Source: Alteribacter populi (GTDB taxonomy: Bacteria > Bacillota > Bacilli > Bacillales > Salisediminibacteriaceae). From it: a DNA stretch of 64,000 bases. Numbering within the stretch: the first letter of the stretch is position 1; each line of letters starts with the position of its first letter. The stretch spans positions 828,368 to 892,367 of the forward strand of contig NZ_KZ293963.1 of assembly GCF_002352765.1 (NCBI RefSeq), read 5' to 3'. Positions 35,295-42,977 of this stretch are shown here, in pieces. A model generated the notes under the pieces. That model worked only from the letters and a program-made list of their open reading frames with translations, was not told the origin of the DNA and ran no database searches. The position numbers and the translations under genes are program-made.

Positions 35295-35332
35295 AAAAAT
35301 CCCCTCCTTGACTTAACAAGGAAGGGATTTTT
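35295..35332 (-). terminator. Terminator after acnA
   Basis: AAAAATCCC.TCCTTG pairs with CAAGGA.GGGATTTTT around ACTTAA. Confidence 0.88.
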
Positions 35333-35339
35333 ATTATCT

Positions 35340-38057
35340 CTATTTTGTCTGCTTAGCTTCTTGTAAAGATCTGCGCAGAACCATTTGCAGGATGCCGCCG
35401 TGGCGGTAGTAATCAATCTCAACTTCACTATCGAAGCGAGCGAGTACTTCAAATGTCGTTTCTTTGCCTGTATCAGGATGTGTTGCTACGACTTTGACCA
35501 TGTCACGTGGCTGAATGTCATTTGTGATTTGAACATCAATATGCTCTTTTCCTGTTAGTCCTAAAGTATCTGCACTTTCACCATCTTTAAACTGAAGTGG
35601 CAGTACGCCCATCAATACTAAGTTACTGCGGTGAATTCGCTCAAAGCTTTCAGCGATAACGGTTTTAATTCCAAGAAGGTTAGTACCTTTCGCCGCCCAG
35701 TCACGGGAGCTTCCCATACCGTAGTCTTTGCCTGCTAATACGACAAGATCCGTATCTTCTTGTTTATATTTCATGCACGCATCGTAAATTGCCATTACTT
35801 CACCTGTAGGCCAGTGTGTTGTATAACCGCCTTCTGTTCCAGGTGCAAGCTGGTTTTTAATACGGATATTAGCAAACGTTCCACGCATCATCACTTCGTG
35901 GTTACCACGACGAGAACCGTATGAGTTAAATTGAGATGGCTTTAACCCTTTTTCCATGAGATACTTACCAGCTGGGCTGTCTTTTGCGATCGCTCCAGCT
36001 GGTGAGATGTGATCTGTTGTTACAGAGTCGCCTAGCTTAGCAACCGCACGGAGGTTATTTAACGCCTTCACATCTTCTGGTTCTTCACTCATATCTTCAA
36101 AGAATGGCGGGTTTTGAATATAAGTGGATTCCTCGTCCCATTTGTAAAGATCGCCTTCAGATGTTTGAAGGTTGTTCCATCGCTCGTTATTATCAAATAC
36201 TTGCTCGTATTCGCGCTTAAAGAGTTGTGGATCAACGGCTTCGTCCATTGCCTTTTGAATTTCAGCATGACTTGGCCAGATGTCTTTGAAGTACACATCT
36301 TTACCATCTTTATCCTTTCCAATCGGCTCAGAGTGCATATCAATATCCGTTGTACCAGCTAATGCGTAAGCAACAACTAGCGGTGGTGAAGCCAAGTAGT
36401 TAGCTTTTACAAGCGGGTGAATACGTCCTTCGAAGTTACGGTTTCCACTAAGTACAGAAGAAACAGTCAAGTCATTGTCGGCAATGGCTTTTTCAATTTC
36501 TTCAGGTAGCGGCCCGCTGTTTCCGATACACGTTGTACATCCATAACCTACAAGGTTAAACCCTAATTCGTCAAGATATTTCATTAATCCAGCATCTTCA
36601 AGATAACCCGTTACAACTTTGGACCCAGGCGCCAAACTTGTTTTTACATACTCAGGTACTTCTAAACCGCGTTCAACGGCATTTTTAGCTAGAAGACCTG
36701 CTCCAAGCATGACGTGAGGGTTGGATGTATTCGTACAGCTTGTAATCGCTGCAATCGTAACTGCACCTGTTTTAAGCGTAGATTTCTTACCGTTTGGATG
36801 TTCAACTTCTACACTTTTATCGATTTCAGCTGGGCTTAATCCAAAGCCTTGGTTTCCAACAGGTGCACTTAAAGATTTGTTCCACTCTTGTTTCATTTCA
36901 GAAAGAGGAATTAAATCTTGTGGTCGTTTTGGGCCAGATAGGTTTGGCTCAATTGTAGATAAGTCCAACTCCACTACATCTGTAAAATGAGGCTCAGCTT
37001 TGCCTGGCTCATAGAACATGTCGTTTGCTTTACTGTATGCTTCGACTAATTTTACTTGCTCTTCACTACGGCCAGTAAGACGCATGTAGTTTAACGCTTC
37101 TTCATCAACTGGGAAGAACCCACATGTCGCTCCGTATTCAGGAGCCATGTTGGAGATTGTTGCACGATCAGCTAGCGGCATTTCAGCCAATCCTGGACCG
37201 AAGAATTCAACAAATTTACCGACTACATTCTTTTCACGGAGTACTTGTGTAACTTTTAATGCAAGGTCGGTTGCTGTAGCTCCTTCTGCTAAAGATCCAG
37301 TAAACTTCATTCCGATAACCTCTGGAACTGGGAAGTATGATGGCTGTTGAAGCATACCTGCTTCGGCTTCAATTCCGCCTACACCCCAACCAAGGACTCC
37401 GATCCCGTTAATCATGGTCGTGTGGGAGTCCGTACCTACTAGTGTATCCGGATAAGCGACACCTTCGTTTTCATGTACCACATTAGCAAGGTACTCTAAG
37501 TTAACTTGGTGAACAATTCCTGTTGCAGGAGGTACTGCACGATAATTATCTAATGAGTTTTGAGCCCAGCTAAGAAACTTGTAACGTTCTTCGTTACGTT
37601 CAAATTCCAATTCCATGTTGCGAAGGAGTGAGTTGGCTCCACCAAATTCATCAACTTGAACAGAGTGGTCAACCACGAGGTCAACAGGAATGGCTGGGTT
37701 AATTTGCTGAGGGTCTCCCCCCAAATCTGCCATTGCTTTTCTTAATGAAGCAAGGTCTACCACTGCAGGTACACCGGTGAAGTCTTGTAAAATAACCCGG
37801 GATGGTTTAAATGGAACATCGACATTCTTAACTTCATCAGTTCCCCATTTCGCCAAGTTTTGCACGTGTTCTTCTTTAATCACTTTTCCGTCGTGTTGAC
37901 GTAAGACGCTTTCTAAGAGCACCTTTACAGAGTATGGGAGATTAGAAACGTTTCCAACTCCGGCATTTTCAATTGCTTTTAAATCGTAGTAATGATAAGT
38001 TTTTCCATTTGCTTCAAATGATTTCTTTGAATCGTATAAAGTTTTGTAATTCGACAT
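35340..38057 (-). CDS. acnA: Aconitate hydratase A
   Basis: A 905-residue [4Fe-4S] enzyme that interconverts citrate and isocitrate in the TCA cycle; the B. subtilis counterpart (CitB) also binds iron-responsive RNA elements. Cluster ligands are seen in TSCTNTSNP and YGCTTCIGNSGPL; VGTDSHT, SRRGNHEVMMRG and GMGSSRDWAAKG are active-site blocks. Length is that of the family. It is divergent from sspO, as citB is in B. subtilis, and is a single gene with GAAGGAGGG before ATG. Confidence 0.98.
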   Translation of the reverse strand: MSNYKTLYDSKKSFEANGKTYHYYDLKAIENAGVGNVSNLPYSVKVLLESVLRQHDGKVIKEEHVQNLAKWGTDEVKNVDVPFKPSRVILQDFTGVPAVVDLASLRKAMADLGGDPQQINPAIPVDLVVDHSVQVDEFGGANSLLRNMELEFERNEERYKFLSWAQNSLDNYRAVPPATGIVHQVNLEYLANVVHENEGVAYPDTLVGTDSHTTMINGIGVLGWGVGGIEAEAGMLQQPSYFPVPEVIGMKFTGSLAEGATATDLALKVTQVLREKNVVGKFVEFFGPGLAEMPLADRATISNMAPEYGATCGFFPVDEEALNYMRLTGRSEEQVKLVEAYSKANDMFYEPGKAEPHFTDVVELDLSTIEPNLSGPKRPQDLIPLSEMKQEWNKSLSAPVGNQGFGLSPAEIDKSVEVEHPNGKKSTLKTGAVTIAAITSCTNTSNPHVMLGAGLLAKNAVERGLEVPEYVKTSLAPGSKVVTGYLEDAGLMKYLDELGFNLVGYGCTTCIGNSGPLPEEIEKAIADNDLTVSSVLSGNRNFEGRIHPLVKANYLASPPLVVAYALAGTTDIDMHSEPIGKDKDGKDVYFKDIWPSHAEIQKAMDEAVDPQLFKREYEQVFDNNERWNNLQTSEGDLYKWDEESTYIQNPPFFEDMSEEPEDVKALNNLRAVAKLGDSVTTDHISPAGAIAKDSPAGKYLMEKGLKPSQFNSYGSRRGNHEVMMRGTFANIRIKNQLAPGTEGGYTTHWPTGEVMAIYDACMKYKQEDTDLVVLAGKDYGMGSSRDWAAKGTNLLGIKTVIAESFERIHRSNLVLMGVLPLQFKDGESADTLGLTGKEHIDVQITNDIQPRDMVKVVATHPDTGKETTFEVLARFDSEVEIDYYRHGGILQMVLRRSLQEAKQTK

Positions 38058-38293
38058 ATGTAATACCCTCCTTCACGTACTATCATATAACACATTTTCT
38101 AAATTGTCTAAAACCTTCGTGTAATAAAAAATCACAATATCACTTTTGTACAATAACACGTTTGGACAAATTTTTAAATGGAAACGCTTCATTTTATGTT
38201 TCTAAATATTCCCGATGTTGAAAACACGAAAACTGCTATTCAGTAAGGAAATATTGAACACCCTAAGCAAGAGTTGATACTGGAGGTGATAGT

Positions 38294-38443
38294 ATGACGC
38301 GCGATAAAGCCAACCATATCCGTCCTGGAATGAATGATGCAAAAGCACAAGGTAAAGGGGCCGGCTACAACGAAGGTAATGGTCAAGAACCAATGTCGGC
38401 CGCTGAAAGGCAGTTCAACAAAAAGACGAAAAAGCGTAACTAA
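38294..38443 (+). CDS. sspO: Small acid-soluble spore protein O
   Basis: A 49-residue protein behind GGAGGTGAT. ANHIRPGMNDAKAQGKGAGY and the basic end NKKTKKRN are the SspO (CotK) pattern. In B. subtilis sspO-sspP form a forespore operon divergent from citB; here sspO is divergent from acnA in the same way, but sspP lies 740 bases further on, with an inserted gene and repeat between. Confidence 0.92.
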   Translation: MTRDKANHIRPGMNDAKAQGKGAGYNEGNGQEPMSAAERQFNKKTKKRN

Positions 38444-38551
38444 CCCTTTTTGTCATGTCACACATTGCGTGGGAGCCTTTCAACTCAAATGATGGATTAG
38501 GGCAAATTTATTTGTCACATCTCACCATTTGAGACAACAATCTAAAATGAA

Positions 38552-38584
38552 TGAGAGCTCCCCGTTTTCCCCGAGGAGCTCTTT
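38552..38584. terminator. Bidirectional hairpin terminator
   Basis: GAGAGCTCC and GGAGCTCTTT arms enclose CCGTTTTCCCCGA, between sspO (plus) and the 84-aa gene (minus). Confidence 0.7.
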
Positions 38585-38652
38585 ACTAAATTGGCTCTTT
38601 TTTTGTTTTTGAGTTAAAAAAACGCTCAAAAAGCAACAAACTCACGACTTTC

Positions 38653-38907
38653 TTATTCCATCAACTGCTGTTGATACTGTTTTAATTCTGTTTCGTATTG
38701 TTTAAGCTGGCGTCTTTGATGTTCAGAAGCATTATTATAGGCCTTTTCAATGACTTGAACCGCTTCGTTTAATTCTTGTTCCGCCTGCTTATGATGGTGT
38801 CCGTAATCTGGATCTTCTTGATGAAGCTCTCCCATTGCCTCCTGCAGTTGTCCAAAGGCTTGCTGGGCTGCTTGAAAAGCCTGCTGTTTATTTTTATCAA
38901 ATGGCAT
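38653..38907 (-). CDS. Gln-rich coiled-coil small protein
   Basis: An 84-residue protein starting at ATG 38907 behind AAAAAGGAAG. It is very rich in Gln, Ala and charged residues (KQQAFQAAQQAFGQLQEAMG, YETELKQYQQQLME), predicted entirely helical and probably coiled. Similar unnamed proteins exist in Bacillus. It lies on the opposite strand between sspO and sspP. Confidence 0.7.
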   Translation of the reverse strand: MPFDKNKQQAFQAAQQAFGQLQEAMGELHQEDPDYGHHHKQAEQELNEAVQVIEKAYNNASEHQRRQLKQYETELKQYQQQLME

Positions 38908-38948
38908 GTTAAACACTTCCTTTTTCAAGTAACTTTCCACTTGTAGTA

Positions 38949-39054
38949 TGTGTTCAATAAAGGAGAGATGGAGTCGCAGAAGCTAGGAATTCCGAGTGAC
39001 GAATAAGCCCTTGCGCATCTGCAACTACTAGCTTCCCGTACCTTTTGAACATCC
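38949..39054. repeat. GTTCAA-arm repeat, full copy
   Basis: TGTTCAATAAAGG at the left and CCTTTTGAACATCC at the right are inverted. Inside, AAGCTAG and CTAGCTT form a second stem around GCCCTTGCGCATCTGC. This is the longest member of the family seen at 1193, 4998 and 12456. Confidence 0.7.
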
Positions 39055-39184
39055 ATTTATAGTGTTATTCGATTAACATTTTTTATCCATGTAAGAAAAG
39101 GAAATGATTAGTTATTTCGTTTCATACTTCCTGCTCATTTAAAAACATTGAAAGGACAAACTAGTGATGAAAGGAGGTATTTTC

Positions 39185-39319
39185 GTGGAAAGAAATACGT
39201 ATAAAGATCAACGAAGAAACCAACCGAAAAACAACCGATCTGGTCAGCCTAAGCCGATGTCAGGGTCTCATAAAGTTAAAAAAGCCAACCATGTAGGACA
39301 AACAGATGGAGAGAGCTAA
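39185..39319 (+). CDS. sspP: Small acid-soluble spore protein P
   Basis: A 44-residue protein, GTG start behind AAAGGAGG. The block SGQPKPMSGSHKVKKANHV corresponds to the PGQPEPLSGSKKVKNRNH core of SspP (CotL). Hairpins AGTGGT/ACCACCACT and CCCGCTATGA/TCATAGCGGG follow the stop codon (39318-39379) and probably end the transcript. Confidence 0.85.
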   Translation: MERNTYKDQRRNQPKNNRSGQPKPMSGSHKVKKANHVGQTDGES

Positions 39320-39353
39320 GTGGTGCCTTTAACCACCACTGCCACTTTAAAAC

Positions 39354-39379
39354 CCCGCTATGACTTTTTTCATAGCGGG
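39354..39379. terminator. Hairpin between sspP and selA
   Basis: CCCGCTATGA and TCATAGCGGG are perfectly complementary around CTTTTT. There is no long T-run, so termination is probable but not certain. Confidence 0.55.
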
Positions 39380-39422
39380 TGAGAAGTGTGTGCTTTGTTA
39401 GTCATTTCAACTTAAGGAAAAT

Positions 39423-40847
39423 TTAATGTCCATTTTTTGAGATAGCCTCTTCTGCATTTAAAATAGTTAATGCTTCTTTGCATTGTGTTAAGAGTTCAGG
39501 AATTTCATCGTAAGTGATGGTACGAAAATCCAGATGAAAATGATCTTCGATTACCCTGCCGATGACCGGGATCTTGGTTTGTCTCAGGGCATGGGAAAAT
39601 TCACCCGCTGTGAACGTTCCACTCTTGAACTTCACTGCTTTTGATGGAAGTTTTACGACAGGCATCGTTCCTCCCCCTACTTGAGATTCTACATTTACAA
39701 GTTCACAATGAAGAGGCCATCCACTGGTTTCCCCCATAAACAACGCTGCTTTTTTTTCAACTTCTTCTTGCGACATCTTTATATCCCGAACCGTTGGAAT
39801 ATCAGTGGGATCACCATGAATGTACATTTGCAATGTTTGCTCGAGTGCAGCTAAAGTCATTTTGTCAACACGGAGAACTCTTGCAAGAGGATGCTTTTTC
39901 AAGCGGTTGATAATTTCTTTTCGACCTGAAATAATTCCGGCCTGGGGACCGCCTAACAATTTATCTCCACTAAACGAAACGATATCTGCTCCATTTTTTA
40001 TCGCTTCTTTTACAACAGGCTCTTCCCCGATACCTTCATGTGTAAAAGGATACAACGAACCACTTCCTAAATCTTCGTAAATGAGAACGTTGTCATAAGC
40101 AGAAGTCAGTTGAGACAAGCTCTTTGTCTCAACATCAGCTGTAAATCCTACTGTTTTAAAATTACTTGTGTGTACTTTCATTATCATCGCTGTTTTTTCA
40201 GAAATAGCTTCTTCGTAATCAAATGCGTGGGTTTTATTCGTCGTCCCTACTTCCCTAAGTAGTGCGTCGCTCTCTTCCATTATCGTCGAAATACGAAAAG
40301 AGCCGCCAATTTCTACAAGCTCTCCTCTTGATATGATGACTTCTTTGTTTTTGGCCAATCCTCTTAGTATGAGGTAAACAGCGGCAGCATTGTTATTGAC
40401 GACCATAGCGTCTTCCGCACCCGTTAACTCCCGCAATAAATGCTGGAGGATCGAATGTCGAGACCCTCGAATCCCTTCGTCAGTTTGATATTCCAGGTTA
40501 CTGTAATGACGAGAGGTTTCTGCCACACGTTCAATAGCACTTTCACTCAGCCTTGCTCTTCCTAAATTCGTATGTAACACAGTACCTGTTCCATTTAGGA
40601 CTTTATATAGACGAAAAGTACGGAAATTCTTTACTCTTTTTTCTGTTTGTGTAAGGATGTGATCGATAATGTGTTCACGCCTTGAAAATAAATGAGGCGA
40701 ATCGGAAATGTCCTGTCTCACGCTAGCTAATTCCTCTTTAAACCATTTAACTAACTCGGTTTCAGGAATTCCGTCGTTTTGAATCCAGTGCCTAGTCATT
40801 TTGTCGTTTTGTAATGCATGTACTGGAGGCAATAATTGCAAATTCAA
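39423..40847 (-). CDS. selA: L-seryl-tRNA(Sec) selenium transferase
   Basis: A 474-residue PLP enzyme, TTG start behind AAAGGAAG. It converts Ser-tRNA-Sec to Sec-tRNA-Sec with selenophosphate. NGTGTVLHTNLGRARLSE, GRTNKTH-like VGTTNKTHAFDYEEAI and the PLP lysine in SFSGDKLLGGPQAGII (Lys296, equivalent to Lys295 of E. coli) are all present. Length fits the family. It works with SelD, SelB and tRNA-Sec encoded within the next 5 kb, though the genes are not in one operon. Confidence 0.97.
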   Translation of the reverse strand: MNLQLLPPVHALQNDKMTRHWIQNDGIPETELVKWFKEELASVRQDISDSPHLFSRREHIIDHILTQTEKRVKNFRTFRLYKVLNGTGTVLHTNLGRARLSESAIERVAETSRHYSNLEYQTDEGIRGSRHSILQHLLRELTGAEDAMVVNNNAAAVYLILRGLAKNKEVIISRGELVEIGGSFRISTIMEESDALLREVGTTNKTHAFDYEEAISEKTAMIMKVHTSNFKTVGFTADVETKSLSQLTSAYDNVLIYEDLGSGSLYPFTHEGIGEEPVVKEAIKNGADIVSFSGDKLLGGPQAGIISGRKEIINRLKKHPLARVLRVDKMTLAALEQTLQMYIHGDPTDIPTVRDIKMSQEEVEKKAALFMGETSGWPLHCELVNVESQVGGGTMPVVKLPSKAVKFKSGTFTAGEFSHALRQTKIPVIGRVIEDHFHLDFRTITYDEIPELLTQCKEALTILNAEEAISKNGH

Positions 40848-41142
40848 AGTAAATCTTCCTTTCGAAAAGGTTTAAAAACCATTACTTACCATAATAAAAA
40901 GACCCGTCTTGGTTATGATAACTATTGAAGAGAAAGTCACACGCTTTCTTTTCAGAGGAGATGCAGGTTTGCACCATCGACGTGTCTAGAACGAACCTTT
41001 AAGACTTCTTGAGGGGTTGTGGTGAGCTTGTACAAGTAACAAGCGAACGTGACACACGTTCAAGGTAACATCACATCATAAAAAATGAGGTGTTCCCGAA
41101 AGACAAAAATCGATAGTACCCCATAGCTGTATCGACTCTTTC
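40848..41142. other. Gene-free interval upstream of selA
   Basis: No gene is seen. Two consecutive hairpins occur at about 41030-41070: GCTTGT/ACAAGC and GAACGT/ACGTTC. The segment TTGTGGTGAGC is shared with the MITE-like element at 24977 (opposite strand), so a decayed repeat is possible. Confidence 0.35.
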
Positions 41143-41176
41143 GAAAAAGGTGGTCACATTGCTGACCACCTTTTTC
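41143..41176. terminator. Strong bidirectional hairpin
   Basis: GAAAAAGGTGGTCA and TGACCACCTTTTTC pair perfectly around CATTGC. Confidence 0.7.
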
Positions 41177-41333
41177 ATATGAAAAAAGTAATGAATTGAG
41201 AGCGGTCAACTTAAGAAAAAGAGCTATTTCAAGGTCAATACCTAAAACGAGTACCCATAAAAAAAGTCCGTATTATATAAACGAGCATCCTTCGCCAATC
41301 TCTCCCCATATTCCTCTATTATACCCAAAAGTT

Positions 41334-41360
41334 CAGGGGTCTGTCCCCGTACAATTTTTT
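41334..41360. repeat. Small dispersed repeat, GGGGAC palindrome, second copy
   Basis: Reverse complement of the unit at 10290: AAAATTGTACGGGGACAGAC followed by CCC on the minus strand. Confidence 0.6.
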
Positions 41361-41372
41361 AGAACGATTTTT

Positions 41373-41400
41373 AAAAGGCTGTTCACTATGAACAGCCTTT
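41373..41400 (-). terminator. Terminator after SelW-like selenoprotein gene
   Basis: AAAGGCTGTTCA and TGAACAGCCTTTT pair around TAG; on the minus strand TTTTAAAAAT follows. It lies 5 bases past the stop codon. Confidence 0.8.
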
Positions 41401-41405
41401 AGGAA

Positions 41406-41645
41406 TTATGCTTTGTTTTTCATTTCATTAATAACATCGTCTGAATCCGGGAATGAGCCTGTATCCAGTTTGGAATAGATTTTCGATCCGTTTACAGTAA
41501 CTTCGAATGCACCGCCTGAGCTTGGAATCAACTCCATGGATTTTACTTCAGAACGGAAATGATTAAACAGGTCTTCTGCGAAACTCGCAGCTTTAGGTGC
41601 GTAGTTTCACTGCATGCAAAATTCAACGCTTACTCTGTAACTCAT
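41406..41645 (-). CDS. SelW/Rdx-family selenoprotein with in-frame TGA
   Basis: Reading TGA at 41609-41607 as selenocysteine gives a 79-residue protein with start ATG 41645 (AAAGGAGA upstream) and stop TAA at 41408-41406. The N-terminus reads SYRVSVEFCMQU (Sec13), a CxxU redox motif at the end of the first beta strand, then NYAPKAASFAEDL, GGAFEVTVNGSKIYSKLDTG and FPDSDDVINEMK, the full order of the Rdx (SelW/SelT/SelH) thioredoxin-like fold. These are presumed thiol oxidoreductases. A 15-base hairpin 16 bases after TGA can serve as SECIS. Under the standard code the gene is split and easily missed. Confidence 0.93.
41576..41590 (-). promoter_or_regulatory. SECIS element of the SelW-like gene
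   Basis: CTGCGA-GTT-TCGCAG: a perfect 6-bp stem with a GUU apical loop, 16 bases downstream of the TGA and inside the coding region, as bacterial SECIS elements are. Confidence 0.75.
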
Positions 41646-41692
41646 GAGATATGTCTCCTTTTTTGAATATTTTAATTACTCGGTCTTTAGTG

Positions 41693-41698
41693 TATAAT
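41693..41698 (+). promoter_or_regulatory. Probable -10 element of selD
   Basis: A perfect TATAAT, 152 bases upstream of the selD start codon. No good -35 match was found at 16-18 bases, so this is tentative. It would make the hairpin at 41717-41810 part of the leader. Confidence 0.4.
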
Positions 41699-41716
41699 AT
41701 TATTTGTTTCATTTCA

Positions 41717-41810
41717 AAAGGCTGTACCATATAGATTGTTACTTTTTGAGGGCAAGCATTTACCTTGCCTAACGCTCAAATTAGCAACAATCAATGATAA
41801 AAAAGCCTTT
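41717..41810 (+). promoter_or_regulatory. Long structured leader of selD
   Basis: Three coaxial helices can form: AAAGGCT (41717-41723) with AGCCTTT (41804-41810); GATTGTT with AACAATC plus TTTGAG with CTCAAA; and an apical GGCAAG-CATTTAC-CTTGCC. The structure ends about 40 bases before ATG. No T-run follows, so it is not a simple terminator. It may control selD or be a mobile palindrome. Confidence 0.55.
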
Positions 41811-41849
41811 CAAAAAACATGCCACTGAATGTAGTAGGAGGTGGGACGA

Positions 41850-42926
41850 ATGACAAATGAAGAAAAACCGGTCAACGATCAACTGAAGCTAACCGCTCTT
41901 TCTACAAAAGCTGGCTGAGGATGTAAACTCAGTCCTAGCGACCTGGCGCAAGTTTTGCGTCATTTACCTGAGCCAAAACAACCAAATGAACGTCTCCTCG
42001 TAGGTCACGAAACATCTGATGACGGTGGTGTGTATCAACTTACAGAAGACATCGCCCTTGTTCAGACGGTCGATTATTTCACACCTGTCGTCGATGATCC
42101 ATACGCTTTCGGGCAAATTGCAGCGGCTAATGCTTTAAGCGATGTCTACGCTATGGGTGGAGAACCAAAAACGGTATTAAATATCGTTGGATTTCCGATT
42201 AAAAAGCTGCCTCATGACGTGCTTGCTCAAATTTTAGCGGGAGCACAAAATAAAGTCGAAGAAGCCGGTGCCGTCATTGCCGGTGGGCACTCCATCGATG
42301 ATAGTGAGCCAAAATTTGGTCTTAGCGTTACTGGTACGGTACATCCCGAGCGGATTTTTAAAAATATCGGTGCACAGCCAGGTGATGTGCTCGTGTTAAC
42401 AAAACCAATTGGTGTCGGAATTGTTACGACAGGAATAAAACGAAATCAAACGAGCCCAGAGCAAGAATCTCTTGTAACAACTACAATGGCACAATTAAAT
42501 AAACATGCTTGCGACGTATTAAAAAACTTTAACCCTCATGCCGTTACCGATATAACCGGATTTGGTCTGCTCGGTCATGCCTACGAAATGGCTAGCGGCA
42601 GTGATGTATCATTTGATATTAAGCTTTCAAGTGTTCCAATCCTGCAAGGCACTCATAAATTAGCCGCTGAAGGGGTTATTCCCGGCGGCAGTAAAGCGAA
42701 CCATCGCTGGCTTGAAGAAGCGGGAGCTGTCCATTATACCCCTTCATTAACAGCGACTGAACAGCTCATCTTGTGCGATGCAATTACTTCTGGTGGGCTG
42801 CTTGTTAGTTTATCACCAACAGAAGCTGAATTATTCATAAACGAATTTAACCGAAAAGACGGATTTGAAGGGAAAGTTATCGGCCGTGTAAAAGATAAAC
42901 TTAGCGTACCTATTGAAGTCGTTTAA
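41850..42926 (+). CDS. selD: Selenophosphate synthetase with in-frame TGA (Sec23)
   Basis: ATG 41850 behind TAGGAGGTGG, read through TGA at 41916-41918, gives 358 residues. SelD makes selenophosphate from selenide and ATP. The catalytic glycine-rich loop reads STKAGUGCKLSP: selenocysteine stands where E. coli SelD has Cys17 and Lys follows as required for ATP binding. Further blocks are VQTVDYFTPVVDDPYAFGQI, AANALSDVYAMGG and VTDITGFGLLGHAYEMA. A start at TTG 41955 would remove the active site. The TGA and its SECIS show that the enzyme depends on its own product. Confidence 0.96.
41944..41962 (+). promoter_or_regulatory. SECIS element of selD
   Basis: TGGCGCAA-GTT-TTGCGTCA: an 8-bp stem with one G-U pair and a GUU loop, 25 bases after the TGA. 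Its apical part GCAAGUUUUGC resembles GCGAGUUUCGC of the SelW-like gene. Confidence 0.75.
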
Positions 42927-42930
42927 CCAC

Positions 42931-42970
42931 AATCAACCCCAAAGTCCCGTAAGGATTTTGGGGTTGATTT
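42931..42970. terminator. Bidirectional terminator between selD and selB
   Basis: AATCAACCCCAAA and TTTTGGGGTTGATT pair around GTCCCGTAAGGA. Confidence 0.88.
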
Positions 42971-42977
42971 TAACCGG

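Noticed and set aside
36721..36990. Plus-strand frames opposite acnA
   Set aside because: They mirror a highly conserved coding strand and have no ribosome binding sites.
41196..41402. Plus-strand frame of 68 codons opposite the SelW-like terminator
   Set aside because: It runs through a terminator hairpin and the GGGGAC repeat and has no ribosome binding site.
41406..41600. Pseudogene reading of the SelW-like frame because of the TGA
   Set aside because: The frame is intact on both sides, TGA stands at the redox position, a hairpin follows, and the Sec machinery is next door.
41955..42926. selD starting at TTG 41955 as a shorter, ordinary gene
   Set aside because: It lacks the catalytic loop; the ribosome binding site is before ATG 41850, and the TGA falls exactly at the active-site Cys position.
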